A stretch of DNA of 64,000 nt. Source: Paraburkholderia bryophila (GTDB lineage Bacteria > Pseudomonadota > Gammaproteobacteria > Burkholderiales > Burkholderiaceae). The notes under the pieces were generated by a model. It searched no databases. It was not told the origin of the DNA and was given only the letters and a program-made list of their open reading frames with translations. Location of the stretch: the NCBI RefSeq assembly GCF_013409255.1, contig NZ_JACCAS010000001.1, positions 4,588,001-4,652,000 on the forward strand, given 5' to 3'. Made by a program: the position numbers and the translations under genes. Below are positions 45,459 through 53,972 of this stretch, one piece after another. Position 1 is the first letter of the stretch. Each line of letters begins with the position of its first letter.

Positions 45459-46840
45459 GCCGTGAAACCGTTTAACTCGAACGCGACCTGCACCAAGGCG
45501 CGGGCTGTGACCGCGATTGCACGCGGGCTCTTGCCGATGGTCGGGCGTTCCGGTGCCGGTGCTGGTGCCTGACGCTCGGCGCGACGCTGCGCCTTTTCGA
45601 GCTTGCGCAGTTGCTTGCCGGTGAGTGGCTTCTGCGGCTTGCGTGCAGGCTCGATGACGGGCTGCGGCGCTTCGTCTGGTGCGCTGGTATCGGTCGGCTC
45701 GTCGTCGGCCTGTACGGGCGCGTATTCGCAGGTCAAGCTGCATCCGGTGGCGAGAACGAGATCGGCTTCGGTGATGCCCTTCGGCGCGTCGTCGCGCTGG
45801 CTGTGCATGAAGTGAGCGGCGAACTGATCCGGGCGCATGCCGTTGTACGTGTTGCCGAGCGCAACCGGCGCGGTCTCGACGTGCTCGACGGCTTCAGCAA
45901 CCGGCGCGGACGGCTCTGCGGTCTCATCGAACGACTCGCGATAGGCCGCGTCATCCTCTTCGGACATGGGCGGCAACCATCCGGCGCGGCGAGCGGTGCC
46001 ATTGCCATCGGCGTCGCTTTCATCGCTCGCTACGGGCTTCGCGTAGAGCGGCGTATCCCAATCGTCCCAGTCAACGGCCTTCGCTGCGGCTTGGTGGTCT
46101 GGCGCAACGGCGCGCGTCCTTTTCTTGCGCGGCTTGCTTGCCGCGATGGGCGCGTTCGTTGTGCGAGATACGGCGGGCCAGTATTCCGGCCTCGGATCGA
46201 CGGCCCCGACCGGGATGGACACGCCGCCAATGAAAACTTCAACGATGACGCTGCCGGGATGGATGCGCTCGACGTAGCGCTCGCACTCGGCGCGGCCAGA
46301 GCGCAGGCCAAGATCAAGCGTTTGCCACTCGCCGGCCGCGTCTTCAATCGTGACCGTGGCTTGCCGCAGGTGCGCCCACTTTTGCGGCGCAGCGCCCTTA
46401 CTATTCGCGCCCTTGACGCATTCATACTCGCGATTCGCGCACGAAATACAGATCGTGTGTTGCTTTACGAGGCGAAAACGCCCGATTACCCTGGTGGCCG
46501 TTAGCCCGGTGCGCTCACAGCGGATGCACGCGAGGCCGAGCGAATCATTGACGGCCGTGTGCATGTTTTCGGCGACTGGTGCGCCGCCGCTGAAGTGCGA
46601 TCCGATGGGGCACTTGTAGCAGGCCGATCCAATGTTATTGCGCAGGTGCGAGGCCGCGCATTGCTCGCGCGTGACGGTGGCGATGATGCGCTCGCAATCG
46701 AAGACGCTCTGCTTCAGGCCATACACTTCGCGGTCGAAGAAGACGATCTTCGCCGGGTCCGTCTGCGTGACGGTCGGAGCGGAAAAACTGCGGCGAATCT
46801 GTTCCTGCCTTTCGCGCCCGCCCTTGCCAAGTCCCGCCAT
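45455..46840 (-). CDS. Large Cys-containing hypothetical protein, 461 residues
   Basis: The start chosen is MAGLGKGGRERQEQIRRSFS (46840); a start at 46948 is possible. Several Cys pairs (ACYKC, ACIRC, TICISC) suggest zinc binding in the first 180 residues. The middle and C-terminal parts are acidic, then Pro/Arg-rich and probably disordered (PLTGKQLRKLEKAQRRAERQ). No family recognised. Confidence 0.6.
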   Translation of the reverse strand: MAGLGKGGRERQEQIRRSFSAPTVTQTDPAKIVFFDREVYGLKQSVFDCERIIATVTREQCAASHLRNNIGSACYKCPIGSHFSGGAPVAENMHTAVNDSLGLACIRCERTGLTATRVIGRFRLVKQHTICISCANREYECVKGANSKGAAPQKWAHLRQATVTIEDAAGEWQTLDLGLRSGRAECERYVERIHPGSVIVEVFIGGVSIPVGAVDPRPEYWPAVSRTTNAPIAASKPRKKRTRAVAPDHQAAAKAVDWDDWDTPLYAKPVASDESDADGNGTARRAGWLPPMSEEDDAAYRESFDETAEPSAPVAEAVEHVETAPVALGNTYNGMRPDQFAAHFMHSQRDDAPKGITEADLVLATGCSLTCEYAPVQADDEPTDTSAPDEAPQPVIEPARKPQKPLTGKQLRKLEKAQRRAERQAPAPAPERPTIGKSPRAIAVTARALVQVAFELNGFTA

Positions 46841-46953
46841 GATCGCCCGCCTATCCCGTTGCAATGGATAGAGGCTCGCGTCACGAACTTGCGCCACGAG
46901 ATAGTCAACAAAATCCTTGATGAATATGGCATTTGTTGTGGCGCGCACGCAAC

Positions 46954-46978
46954 GAAAAAGCCCCTCGAAAGGGGCTCA
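46954..46978 (-). terminator. Leftward terminator
   Basis: On the minus strand GAGCCCC, TTTCGA, GGGGCTTTTTCG: a compact stem with five Ts, after the 88-residue gene. Confidence 0.8.
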
Positions 46979-47003
46979 TTCAACGGGCTCAAATTTGAGC
47001 CGG

Positions 47004-47270
47004 TTAATCGCGGCCTTCGAGTGCGGCGATGATGTTCTGCGGAATCGAACCCGGGCCGCCAAGCGCGAGAGCCGAACTGATCGCCGTCGCCGTCTGTGCG
47101 TCGATAGCGCCATGGGCGAGCGCGAGGCTTGCGCCGTGCTCGATTTGCTCGGCGGAATACTTCGGCGCGACGGAACGCAGGCCGCGCACGCCGGTAGGAA
47201 GGCTCTTGCCGAGTTGTTCTTCGGCGGTCTCGAAGGTGCCGACGGCGCGGCGCAATTCGTCAAATGTCAT
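47004..47270 (-). CDS. Small protein with one copy of a repeated GAI module
   Basis: An 88-residue protein beginning MTFDELRRAVGTFETAEEQL. Its C-terminal ~45 residues (YSAEQIEHGASLALAHGAID...IPQNIIAALEGRD) are similar to two consecutive modules at the end of the next upstream protein. The pair is in one leftward transcript. The function is unknown. Confidence 0.6.
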   Translation of the reverse strand: MTFDELRRAVGTFETAEEQLGKSLPTGVRGLRSVAPKYSAEQIEHGASLALAHGAIDAQTATAISSALALGGPGSIPQNIIAALEGRD

Positions 47271-47285
47271 AACGCGATACTCCTT

Positions 47286-48476
47286 TTACTTGCTGTGGTG
47301 GATGGACTTCAGGCGCTGCATTACGCCGCCGTCGATTGCGTGGCCGAGACTCAGGCAGGTGCTGACGTGGATTCCCTCTGCGCCGCTGATCGCTCCGGAT
47401 TGCATGCCCTTCGCGCACGCTGCCTCGACCTCAGAGCGGGTCAATAGGCGCGTGGGCGTCGCGGTGGTCTCGCCAGTCAGCTTCTTCAGAAGATGATCCG
47501 GGCAATCCCCGGTCATGTTGACGTGGTGCTGAATCGCCTGTGCTTCAGCGCCCGTGATTGCTCCCGCGTGCAGGGCAGCGGCTGCGCCTTTGAGCAGGTC
47601 TTCGGGGCTGTAGCGCGGCTTCGGATCGCCGCCGATGGTGGTGCTCGCGACACGCTTCGACAGGGATTGCTTGCGCATGGCGCTGCCGCCCGTGAGAGTG
47701 GCCGAATTCGAGCCGTAGCCAGCTTCGAGCGACTTGACGAGTTCTTCGTTGCCGACCGCCCGCGCCAAGCCAAGCAAGCGCGCTTTGACGGTCGCCATCG
47801 TGACGGGCTTCGTGGATGGCTTCGCAATCGACTTTGCGAGTGTCGGCTTGGCTGCTGCGGGCGCGGCCTTCACGCCGACGGCTTGCGCTGCCGTAAGGCC
47901 GCTCGTCCCGTACCGCGATTCGAACGACTCGCCGTGTTCGGTGCCGACCGACTTCGCGAGCGCGGCCGGGTTGCTGCAATAGAGCGAGTTGAGCACGCTG
48001 AGAGTGCGTGCGCGCGCTTCTTCGTCGCTCACAAGCGCCTTCATGAACGAACCGAAGCCCTTCTGCACGCGATCCTTCATAACCTGAAACGCGCCGAACG
48101 CGCTGCCTTGGGCTTTGCTCATCGAGCGGCCAGCATTGTCCGCGCGCTGCTCGCGGGCGTCGCTCATGCGGGCGAGTGCGTCGTCTTCCGTTTCATCGCG
48201 AACGCGGCGCATCCCCTGCGCTACCGGCTTGCGCTTCGGCACGCCGCGCAGCAGTTCGTCGGGGCCATGCGAACGGCGGATAACGGCCGTCGGATTGGCG
48301 GGCGCGTGACTGCCTTCGTGCGTGTTGCCGCTCGCGCGAAGGTGGTGCTGTAGCGCATCGGCATGCTGCTGCGACTTCAGCAGTGGGCCGGGTGACAAAT
48401 TAGCCATCAATGCAGCATGGCGCGGTACGGCGTTAAGGTCTGCCTCGCGGCTGGTGACGGGTGATGGGCGGTGCAT
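47286..48476 (-). CDS. 396-residue protein with two GAI modules
   Basis: It starts MHRPSPVTSREADLNAVPRH (48476). The N-terminal two thirds are basic, with helical and Ala/Lys-rich parts. The C-terminal third has two modules: YSPEDLLKGAAAALHAGAIT...DCPDHLLKKL and LTRSEVEAACAKGMQSGAIS...GVMQRL, each with GAI followed by a Gly/Ala-rich helix. The third copy is in the downstream 88-residue protein. It could be virion-associated or a scaffold, which I cannot show. Confidence 0.55.
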   Translation of the reverse strand: MHRPSPVTSREADLNAVPRHAALMANLSPGPLLKSQQHADALQHHLRASGNTHEGSHAPANPTAVIRRSHGPDELLRGVPKRKPVAQGMRRVRDETEDDALARMSDAREQRADNAGRSMSKAQGSAFGAFQVMKDRVQKGFGSFMKALVSDEEARARTLSVLNSLYCSNPAALAKSVGTEHGESFESRYGTSGLTAAQAVGVKAAPAAAKPTLAKSIAKPSTKPVTMATVKARLLGLARAVGNEELVKSLEAGYGSNSATLTGGSAMRKQSLSKRVASTTIGGDPKPRYSPEDLLKGAAAALHAGAITGAEAQAIQHHVNMTGDCPDHLLKKLTGETTATPTRLLTRSEVEAACAKGMQSGAISGAEGIHVSTCLSLGHAIDGGVMQRLKSIHHSK

Positions 48477-48538
48477 GAGTGCTCCTGTCTGTTGATAGAC
48501 CGATGGTGCAATCACTACTTTCAGGTGTGCTGACTGGT

Positions 48539-48626
48539 GCGAATGACGCGATTTATTTTGTTTGCGCCCGAAAAATTCGTGACGCCATAGTTGAGTCCAT
48601 CGAAGCACAAGACGCGAATGACGCGA
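48539..48626. repeat. Exact 13-bp direct repeat before the tail region
   Basis: GCGAATGACGCGA occurs at 48539-48551 and 48614-48626, between the divergent 396-residue gene and the HTH gene. A GTGACGCCA motif lies between them (48579-48587). Confidence 0.5.
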
Positions 48627-48653
48627 AAGACCAACAAACCCGGAGGTACGCAT

Positions 48654-48863
48654 GTGAGTGATGCCGCTGTAGTAGTGGCCGGGCGCGGGGCAGACCTAAT
48701 CTCAATCGGCGAAGTGAGTGAAATTCTCGCCGTGTCGAAAAGTACGGCGGCCCGCATCGCGACCAAAGAACCGGGGTTCCCGAAGCCTTACACGCTGAAC
48801 CCCAAAACGAAGAAATACAGCCGCCTCGAAGTGCTCGACTGGCTGGCATCGAAGAAAGGATGA
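48654..48863 (+). CDS. Small AlpA/HTH17-type DNA-binding protein
   Basis: A 69-residue protein from the GTG at 48654, with GGAGG 9 nt upstream. The winged HTH (ISIGEVSEILAVSKSTAARI, FPKPYTLNPKTKKYSRLEVL) is of the AlpA/excisionase type. It is the first gene of the rightward late region, so it may activate or repress late genes rather than act in excision. Confidence 0.65.
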   Translation: MSDAAVVVAGRGADLISIGEVSEILAVSKSTAARIATKEPGFPKPYTLNPKTKKYSRLEVLDWLASKKG

Positions 48864-48910
48864 TCGACGTGACGACCAAACCGAACACGAAACGCCAGGA
48901 GGGCGCGACG

Positions 48911-49228
48911 ATGTCGAAAGAAGACCTGAGCAAGAAAATCGCCGATGCGCGCGCCGCGCTCGCAAAGGCGCTCACCGCTGGCGACCCGACCGCGAAGCTG
49001 CGCGAATACGTCCGCGAACTTGAAGCTGAAGCGCAGGCCGCCGCCGCCGCGCAAGCCGCTCAGGAAGCCGCTGCGCGCGCCGCAGAGGCATCGAAGCAAG
49101 CCGAGCGCGAAGCGTCGATCCGCGCCGCCGCAATCACCCTGCAAGAGGCCCGCAACGCGCGTCTTGACGCAGTGCGCTCGCACCTGTCCGTGCGTGCAAT
49201 TCCCGATACCCGTTCGAGCTTCGTTTAA
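48911..49228 (+). CDS. Coiled-coil protein, 105 residues
   Basis: It starts MSKEDLSKKIADARAALAKA after GGAGG; an upstream ATG at 48860 that overlaps the previous stop is possible. Almost all helical and Ala/Glu/Arg-rich. It might be a scaffold or regulator; unknown. Confidence 0.6.
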   Translation: MSKEDLSKKIADARAALAKALTAGDPTAKLREYVRELEAEAQAAAAAQAAQEAAARAAEASKQAEREASIRAAAITLQEARNARLDAVRSHLSVRAIPDTRSSFV

Positions 49229-49259
49229 GCCCGATATCTGAACCAATAGGAGTTTTACG

Positions 49260-49793
49260 ATGACCACTCAAGCCCTCGAAAATCTGGCCCGCGCACGCGC
49301 CGCCCACGTCGAAGCCAGCACTGCACTCGACCAGGCAGCGCAGGCGAATAGCGCCCTTCTGGTGCGCGCCGCAGAGGCCCGCGCAAAGATCGAAGAGGCC
49401 GTTCGCGAAGCGAAGACGAACGGCGATCCGACCGGAAAGTGGGCGATGCAATTGCGCCTCGCGACCGACGATCAAAACGATATTCAGGGCATGCTGAACG
49501 GTTCGCAGGCGCTCCTGAACGAACGCAATGCGGCCATGGCTGCTGCGAATCAAGCCGTACAATCCGCCGAGTTGGAAGCGCGCCATGAAGAAGCCGGGAT
49601 TCATGCCCGCGAACTCGATGCCCACATTTGCGAACTCGAAGCCAAGTTCTGCGAAGCGATTCAGGCTCGCCTCGCGGTCCACGTCGCAATGAATCCGCCG
49701 TCGCAGTTCGGTAGCAAAACGGCGTGCCACAAGTTCTATGCGCCGTCGCGCCTCATGCACAACATCGTCGCGCGTCAAGACGCAGCCGCCTAA
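49260..49793 (+). CDS. Coiled-coil protein, 177 residues
   Basis: It begins MTTQALENLARARAAHVEAS, with AGGAG upstream. Long Ala/Glu/Arg helices run to residue ~145 and the end carries TACHKFYAPSRLMHN. It shares the helical style of the gene before. No tube, capsid or scaffold signature is seen. Confidence 0.6.
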   Translation: MTTQALENLARARAAHVEASTALDQAAQANSALLVRAAEARAKIEEAVREAKTNGDPTGKWAMQLRLATDDQNDIQGMLNGSQALLNERNAAMAAANQAVQSAELEARHEEAGIHARELDAHICELEAKFCEAIQARLAVHVAMNPPSQFGSKTACHKFYAPSRLMHNIVARQDAAA

Positions 49794-49798
49794 CCATC

Positions 49799-50135
49799 CA
49801 CGGGCCGCCTCGCGCGGCTCCATCGAACCCTTCAAAGGTATCTGATCGCCATGCAACTCACCATTCAAAAACTGGCTCCGATCCAATCTTTTCCGAACGC
49901 CGAATACACCGTTGAAAAGTACGACGGCGGATTTATCACCACGTTCGACGGTACTTGCCGCATTGACGGCGCTTTCGATCCGCTCGACACGATTGGCGTG
50001 ACCGACGGCGACGGCAACGCGCTGCGTGGCGTGGTGCAGTCGGTGTCGCGTGTCCTCAAAGATGGCGCGTTGACGGCGGTTGTTGACGCCAAGCTGATCG
50101 CCTAACCAACTCTCACGGGCCGCTCTAGGGCGGCT
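49799..50135 (+). other. Two matching hairpins after consecutive small genes
   Basis: CACGGGCCGC...GCGGCTC occurs at 49799-49820 and again at 50114-50136, each just after a stop codon. The stems are GCCGC/GCGGC with 5- to 6-nt loops and no T-tract. They may be RNA processing or stability elements. The span includes the gene at 49851-50105. Confidence 0.45.
49851..50105 (+). CDS. Hypothetical protein, 84 residues
   Basis: A beta-rich small protein beginning MQLTIQKLAPIQSFPNAEYT. AAAGG lies upstream. Unknown; its position before the tail chaperone would suit a minor tail protein. Confidence 0.55.
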   Translation: MQLTIQKLAPIQSFPNAEYTVEKYDGGFITTFDGTCRIDGAFDPLDTIGVTDGDGNALRGVVQSVSRVLKDGALTAVVDAKLIA

Positions 50136-50170
50136 CAAAACCTCTCTATTCTCGTAAAAGGTAACTGATT

Positions 50171-50533
50171 ATGCGCGCAGCACATGCAACCGACTTCGTT
50201 GTTGACGTTGAAAACATCGGCCGCTTCACCTTCGCCCGCCGCAAGATGGGCGACGTGGCAAAGATTCGTTCGCGCTACAACGTGATGACCGAAGGCAACT
50301 ACACGCCCGAAGGCTACATTGCCGATATGTCGTCGTGGGCCGTCGTCACGCTGCAAACGCTGATGGTCGCGCAGCCGGATTCGTTCAACATTGACGACCT
50401 CGACCCGCTGATGGACGTGGACTGCGAAAAGAAAATCACCGCGATCTACAACGCCCTGCGCAATAAGGAGGACTCTTTTCGTCCCAAACAAGCGCAAGGA
50501 AGCGAAGTCGCGGGGGAAGGAACTAGCGAATAG
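50171..50533 (+). CDS. Tail assembly chaperone, short form (gpG-like)
   Basis: A 120-residue protein starting MRAAHATDFVVDVENIGRFT. It lies two reading frames before the tape measure gene, the position of the lambda G and GT chaperones in nearly all long-tailed phages. Near its end the mRNA has AAGGAGG (50465-50471) followed by TCTTTTC, a likely +1 shift site, after which a second open frame runs to 50879. The function is inferred from position and the overlap. Confidence 0.65.
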   Translation: MRAAHATDFVVDVENIGRFTFARRKMGDVAKIRSRYNVMTEGNYTPEGYIADMSSWAVVTLQTLMVAQPDSFNIDDLDPLMDVDCEKKITAIYNALRNKEDSFRPKQAQGSEVAGEGTSE

Positions 50534-50879
50534 TTACGAGCTTTGGTATCGCGACCGATACAACTTGCCGCCAAATCATCCGCTGTTTCTCGAAGTTAGC
50601 GCGGAAGACATCGAAGCCGAATGGTGGGCGTATCACTATCGCGATTCCAAGGCGTCCGTCGAATTCGATGATGACGACGAAAACGCCTCAAGCGACTACG
50701 AAGCTGAAGCGCGGCGTGAGATGGAAGAGATGGAAGCGGCGGCTGCTGCGGCGGGTATGACTCTCGAAGAGTATCTGAAGCCCGCACCGAAGCCAGCAGA
50801 AGCCTCAGAGCAGCCAGCGCAACCCGTCGCAGAGCCTGACCCTGACGACCCCGAAGAGTGGGGTGAGAGCATCGTCTAA
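50481..50879 (+). CDS. Frameshifted extension of the tail chaperone (GT-like)
   Basis: This frame lies +1 to the gene at 50171 and has no start codon with a ribosome-binding site; the only candidate is a TTG at 50565 without one. Slipping on TTT-C (50477-50480) behind the Shine-Dalgarno-like AAGGAGG would fuse 103 residues to this 132-residue tail, 235 in all. The tail has LWYRDRYNLPPNHPLFLEVS and an acidic, Pro-rich end, as in T-domains of tail chaperones. A CCC-A slip at 50483 is an alternative. Confidence 0.6.
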   Translation, partial: VPNKRKEAKSRGKELANSYELWYRDRYNLPPNHPLFLEVSAEDIEAEWWAYHYRDSKASVEFDDDDENASSDYEAEARREMEEMEAAAAAAGMTLEEYLKPAPKPAEASEQPAQPVAEPDPDDPEEWGESIV

Positions 50880-50882
50880 GAG

Positions 50883-50903
50883 AGCCCCGAAAGGGGCTTT
50901 TTT
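50883..50903 (+). terminator. Terminator before the tape measure gene
   Basis: AGCCCC, loop GAAA, GGGGCT, then six Ts. It separates the chaperone unit from the tape measure unit. Confidence 0.85.
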
Positions 50904-50924
50904 CATTGATCCGCGCGCTTCGTA

Positions 50925-50933
50925 GTGACGCCA
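50925..50933 (+). promoter_or_regulatory. GTGAYGCMA motif upstream of the tape measure gene
   Basis: GTGACGCCA 39 bp before the ATG and 22 bp after a terminator. Other copies: 48579-48587, 53926-53934, 57001-57009, 59148-59156, all on this strand and each before a late gene. In the last three the context is extended by CGTSGGAC or CGTGGAC upstream. Probably part of the late promoters. Confidence 0.6.
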
Positions 50934-50963
50934 CGATAAGGCTATCAAACACGGATTCGGAGC

Positions 50964-53873
50964 ATGGCAATGGCGGAGATCAAGATCGGAGTTTCGGCGG
51001 GAGTTGGCAACGTAGACCAAGCCATCAAAAAGGTGACGGACAGCCTTAACAAGATGGGGCAGGCTGCGGCTGCGGCGCAGAAGATGAAGTTCGAACCCGC
51101 TGGGGTCAAGGACATCGCTCGCGATCTCTCGATGATTAACCAGCAGTTCAAGCAGACCCTTGCGCTCAGTGCGCAATTGCGGAACGCGCTGAAGACGAGC
51201 GGGCAGTCGGGGCTTCCTCTTCACCAGATCGACTTCGACAAGGCATTCCTCAACCCGGCGACCGCGCAGAGCATGCGCAATAAGGTGTTCCGCAAGGCCA
51301 CTCAGGGCACGTCGCTCGACTTCACGATTTTCAACCCGGTCAATCATGCGGGCGAGGCCCTATCGACTGCTGCTGCCGAAGCGGCCGAGCAGAAGAAAGC
51401 GCAGCGGGATCGCGACAATCAGGCTCGTGCCGATGCGCGCAGCAAGGCTCGCGATGATACCGCCCGGCTTCGGAAAGACCGTGCCGACGAGAGCGCGAAG
51501 ATGCGCGAGTCTGAATCGGCGACGAAGCGCGCTGCGAAAGAGGACTCTGCAAGCGCTATGCGCCGCACGCGGGCATGGCGCGGCGCGGCAGGCAGCATTG
51601 GAACTGCGGTAGGCACGGCTGCGGGTGCTGCTGGCGGCGGTATCGGCCAGATCATCGGCGGCGGCATTTCTGGCGCGGCCGGGGCATTCGGCGGTGGCGG
51701 CGGTATCGGCTCGATGCTGGGCGGCGGCGTTGTAGGCATGATTACTGGCGGCCTCGCAATGGCCGGGCAGTTCATTTCACATGGCGTTGAACTGGCTGGC
51801 AATCGCGCCGGGGACGCAGACACGCTTAAGCGTCAGATGGGTGACCTCGGCGTGTCGTTCAGCGATCTCATTGCCGGTACCGAGAAGTTTAACCAAGGGC
51901 TCGGCGTATCTAGCGCTGAATTTGCCAAGCTCGAATTGTCCGCAGAGGCTGCGAGCGGCGGTCTGTATCGCACTGCTGACGAAGTGGGTCGCGCTACTGC
52001 TGGCGGCGTAGGTTTCGCTCGCGCGTTCGGAATGGACCCTTCGCAAGGCATCAATACGCTTTCCGGCTCGCAGCGCATGGATTCGCACGCGAGCCTCAAC
52101 GAACTGGCTGTGAAGTTCGCGAACGCCATTCAGGGCGCGCAAGGGAAGGCTCTGCCGGGCGAAGTGGCCGCGATCATTCAGGGTATCGGCTCGCAACAGA
52201 ACCGCCTCACCGCCGATGCGCCGAACCTCGACCGCATCGGCAATATGTTCAATTCGGTTCTCAAGAGCATGCCTGGCATGACCGCATCGCACGCGGCTGG
52301 CATCCTGGGGCAAGCGAATTCCGCCACGCAAGGCATGATGGGCCGCGAAGCGACCGCGAACCTGGCTATGCGCGCATTCGGCGGCCTCGATCCGATTCAG
52401 GCGGATTGGTTGCTTGAGGGCGGATTGGGCGCAACGGTTTCTTCGCGGCTCGGTAAGGGTAGCAACTATGCCGGCTTTACGGGTGGCGGCATGAGCGGCA
52501 ACACGACCGTCGCAAGCATGCTCATGCGCCAGATGCGCGCCGATCTCGGAATCAAGGGCGTTACCGGCACAGAACAGCAGCAAGAGCTTCTGGCGAACGG
52601 CATCAAAAACGCATTCGGACTTAGCTCGATGGATGACGCCGTCGCGCTGTCGAAAATGAGTTCGAGCGACACCGATAGCCTGATGGGATACATCAAAAAG
52701 AATCACATTGACCTCAACAGCATGAACCCTGAAAGCCTCGCGCGGTTGACGGGGCTGTCGAAGACGGATTCGTTTGCGGGTGTTGATGCCGTATATCAGG
52801 ATATGCGCGGCGGCCTGACCGACGACGAGCGCGATGTTCTCGACAAGAAAGAGAAGGCCGCGCAGTCTGGCAATCCGCAGGATGTGGCGTCGTTCAAGGC
52901 TGAAATTGGCCGTGTCGCGAGCGGCATGGGTCAATCAGACGACCTCGGCACGAACATGCGCCAGGCTGCGAAAGACCTTGATGACATCGCAACGAACATC
53001 GGCCAGCGCATCGCCCCGGGTATCACCAGCATGGAAAGCTGGCTCGAAGCGCTGGCGAAGAAGATGCTGGGCATTGGTGGCGAAATGGGACCGCCAAGGC
53101 CCGATACGAGCATCCCTGATCCGAGCGCGACGGCTGGCATGGGCGCTGCATCGCATCCGCAGGGCGCGGGCTCTGGAGGCCTTGGCGGCGATATGACCTC
53201 GCGCGCCGCAGCGCTGAAGTCGCACCTGCTGTCTCAGGGGGTGCCGGAAGCGCAGACGGACGGCATTCTCGGCAACGCCGCACGCGAAAGTTCGGTGACT
53301 GCTAACGCATGGAACCCGGACCACACGATGTATGGCCTGTATCAGTTCAACGGCGCGAATCGCAAGGCGTACGACGTTTGGGCTAAGGCCAATAAGCGCC
53401 CGGGCATGTTCGATAGCTCGGCAATCGACCAAACTGATTTCATGTTGAGCCAGATTCGCAAGGGTGGCAGCGAGTACGGCCGCATGGGCGCGTTTTGGAG
53501 CGCCGCTTCCCCGGGCGTTGCTGGCACTGCGTTCAATTCAGGATACGAGCGCCCGGCGAGCGTCGCGCAGGAGAACCCGATTCGTTTCGACCTCGCGAAC
53601 CGCATGGCGCAGATTCCTGCTGCTGACCAGGCAAAGCAGGCTGAAGCCGTCGCCAAGGCCAACGCTGACGCTGCGCGCTACTCCGCATCGTACGGCGGCA
53701 ACATGGGCGGATTGAACGGGGCTGGCGCGAATATCTCGGTGGTGCTCGAACACACGAACAACAACATCGCCGACGGCCGCATCAAGTCGCAGAAGGTGAC
53801 GAAGACCTTCCATGCGCCTCTTGCGCAAGGGTCCACGCCCCGCTTCAGGTTCTCGACCGATACCGCCAGCTAA
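50964..53873 (+). CDS. Tail tape measure protein with a tail-lysozyme domain
   Basis: A 969-residue protein that would set tail length and help DNA cross the cell wall. The N-terminus (MAEIKIGVSAGVGNVDQAIK) is typical of tape measures; charged helices follow to residue ~205 and a Gly/Ala-rich hydrophobic stretch to ~275. A tail-lysozyme domain lies at about residues 755-880 (GVPEAQTDGILGNAARESSV, catalytic Glu near 774, MYGLYQFNGANRKAYDVW). For a tape measure it implies a tail of ordinary length. It is the largest gene of the element and the only lytic enzyme I can see. Confidence 0.85.
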   Translation: MAMAEIKIGVSAGVGNVDQAIKKVTDSLNKMGQAAAAAQKMKFEPAGVKDIARDLSMINQQFKQTLALSAQLRNALKTSGQSGLPLHQIDFDKAFLNPATAQSMRNKVFRKATQGTSLDFTIFNPVNHAGEALSTAAAEAAEQKKAQRDRDNQARADARSKARDDTARLRKDRADESAKMRESESATKRAAKEDSASAMRRTRAWRGAAGSIGTAVGTAAGAAGGGIGQIIGGGISGAAGAFGGGGGIGSMLGGGVVGMITGGLAMAGQFISHGVELAGNRAGDADTLKRQMGDLGVSFSDLIAGTEKFNQGLGVSSAEFAKLELSAEAASGGLYRTADEVGRATAGGVGFARAFGMDPSQGINTLSGSQRMDSHASLNELAVKFANAIQGAQGKALPGEVAAIIQGIGSQQNRLTADAPNLDRIGNMFNSVLKSMPGMTASHAAGILGQANSATQGMMGREATANLAMRAFGGLDPIQADWLLEGGLGATVSSRLGKGSNYAGFTGGGMSGNTTVASMLMRQMRADLGIKGVTGTEQQQELLANGIKNAFGLSSMDDAVALSKMSSSDTDSLMGYIKKNHIDLNSMNPESLARLTGLSKTDSFAGVDAVYQDMRGGLTDDERDVLDKKEKAAQSGNPQDVASFKAEIGRVASGMGQSDDLGTNMRQAAKDLDDIATNIGQRIAPGITSMESWLEALAKKMLGIGGEMGPPRPDTSIPDPSATAGMGAASHPQGAGSGGLGGDMTSRAAALKSHLLSQGVPEAQTDGILGNAARESSVTANAWNPDHTMYGLYQFNGANRKAYDVWAKANKRPGMFDSSAIDQTDFMLSQIRKGGSEYGRMGAFWSAASPGVAGTAFNSGYERPASVAQENPIRFDLANRMAQIPAADQAKQAEAVAKANADAARYSASYGGNMGGLNGAGANISVVLEHTNNNIADGRIKSQKVTKTFHAPLAQGSTPRFRFSTDTAS

Positions 53874-53879
53874 ACCATC

Positions 53880-53910
53880 GCGCCCGCTTGTATTGGGGCG
53901 CTCTCCTTTC
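53880..53910 (+). terminator. Terminator after the tape measure gene
   Basis: GCGCCC (53880-53885) pairs with GGGCGC (53896-53901), followed by TCTCCTTTC. Weaker than its neighbours, but in the same position relative to the GTGATGCCA motif (53926-53934). Confidence 0.55.
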
Positions 53911-53972
53911 TGCGATCCGTCGGACGTGATGCCAGCCTATGTCTATCGAATTCGACATAGGCAGCAGAGAAA

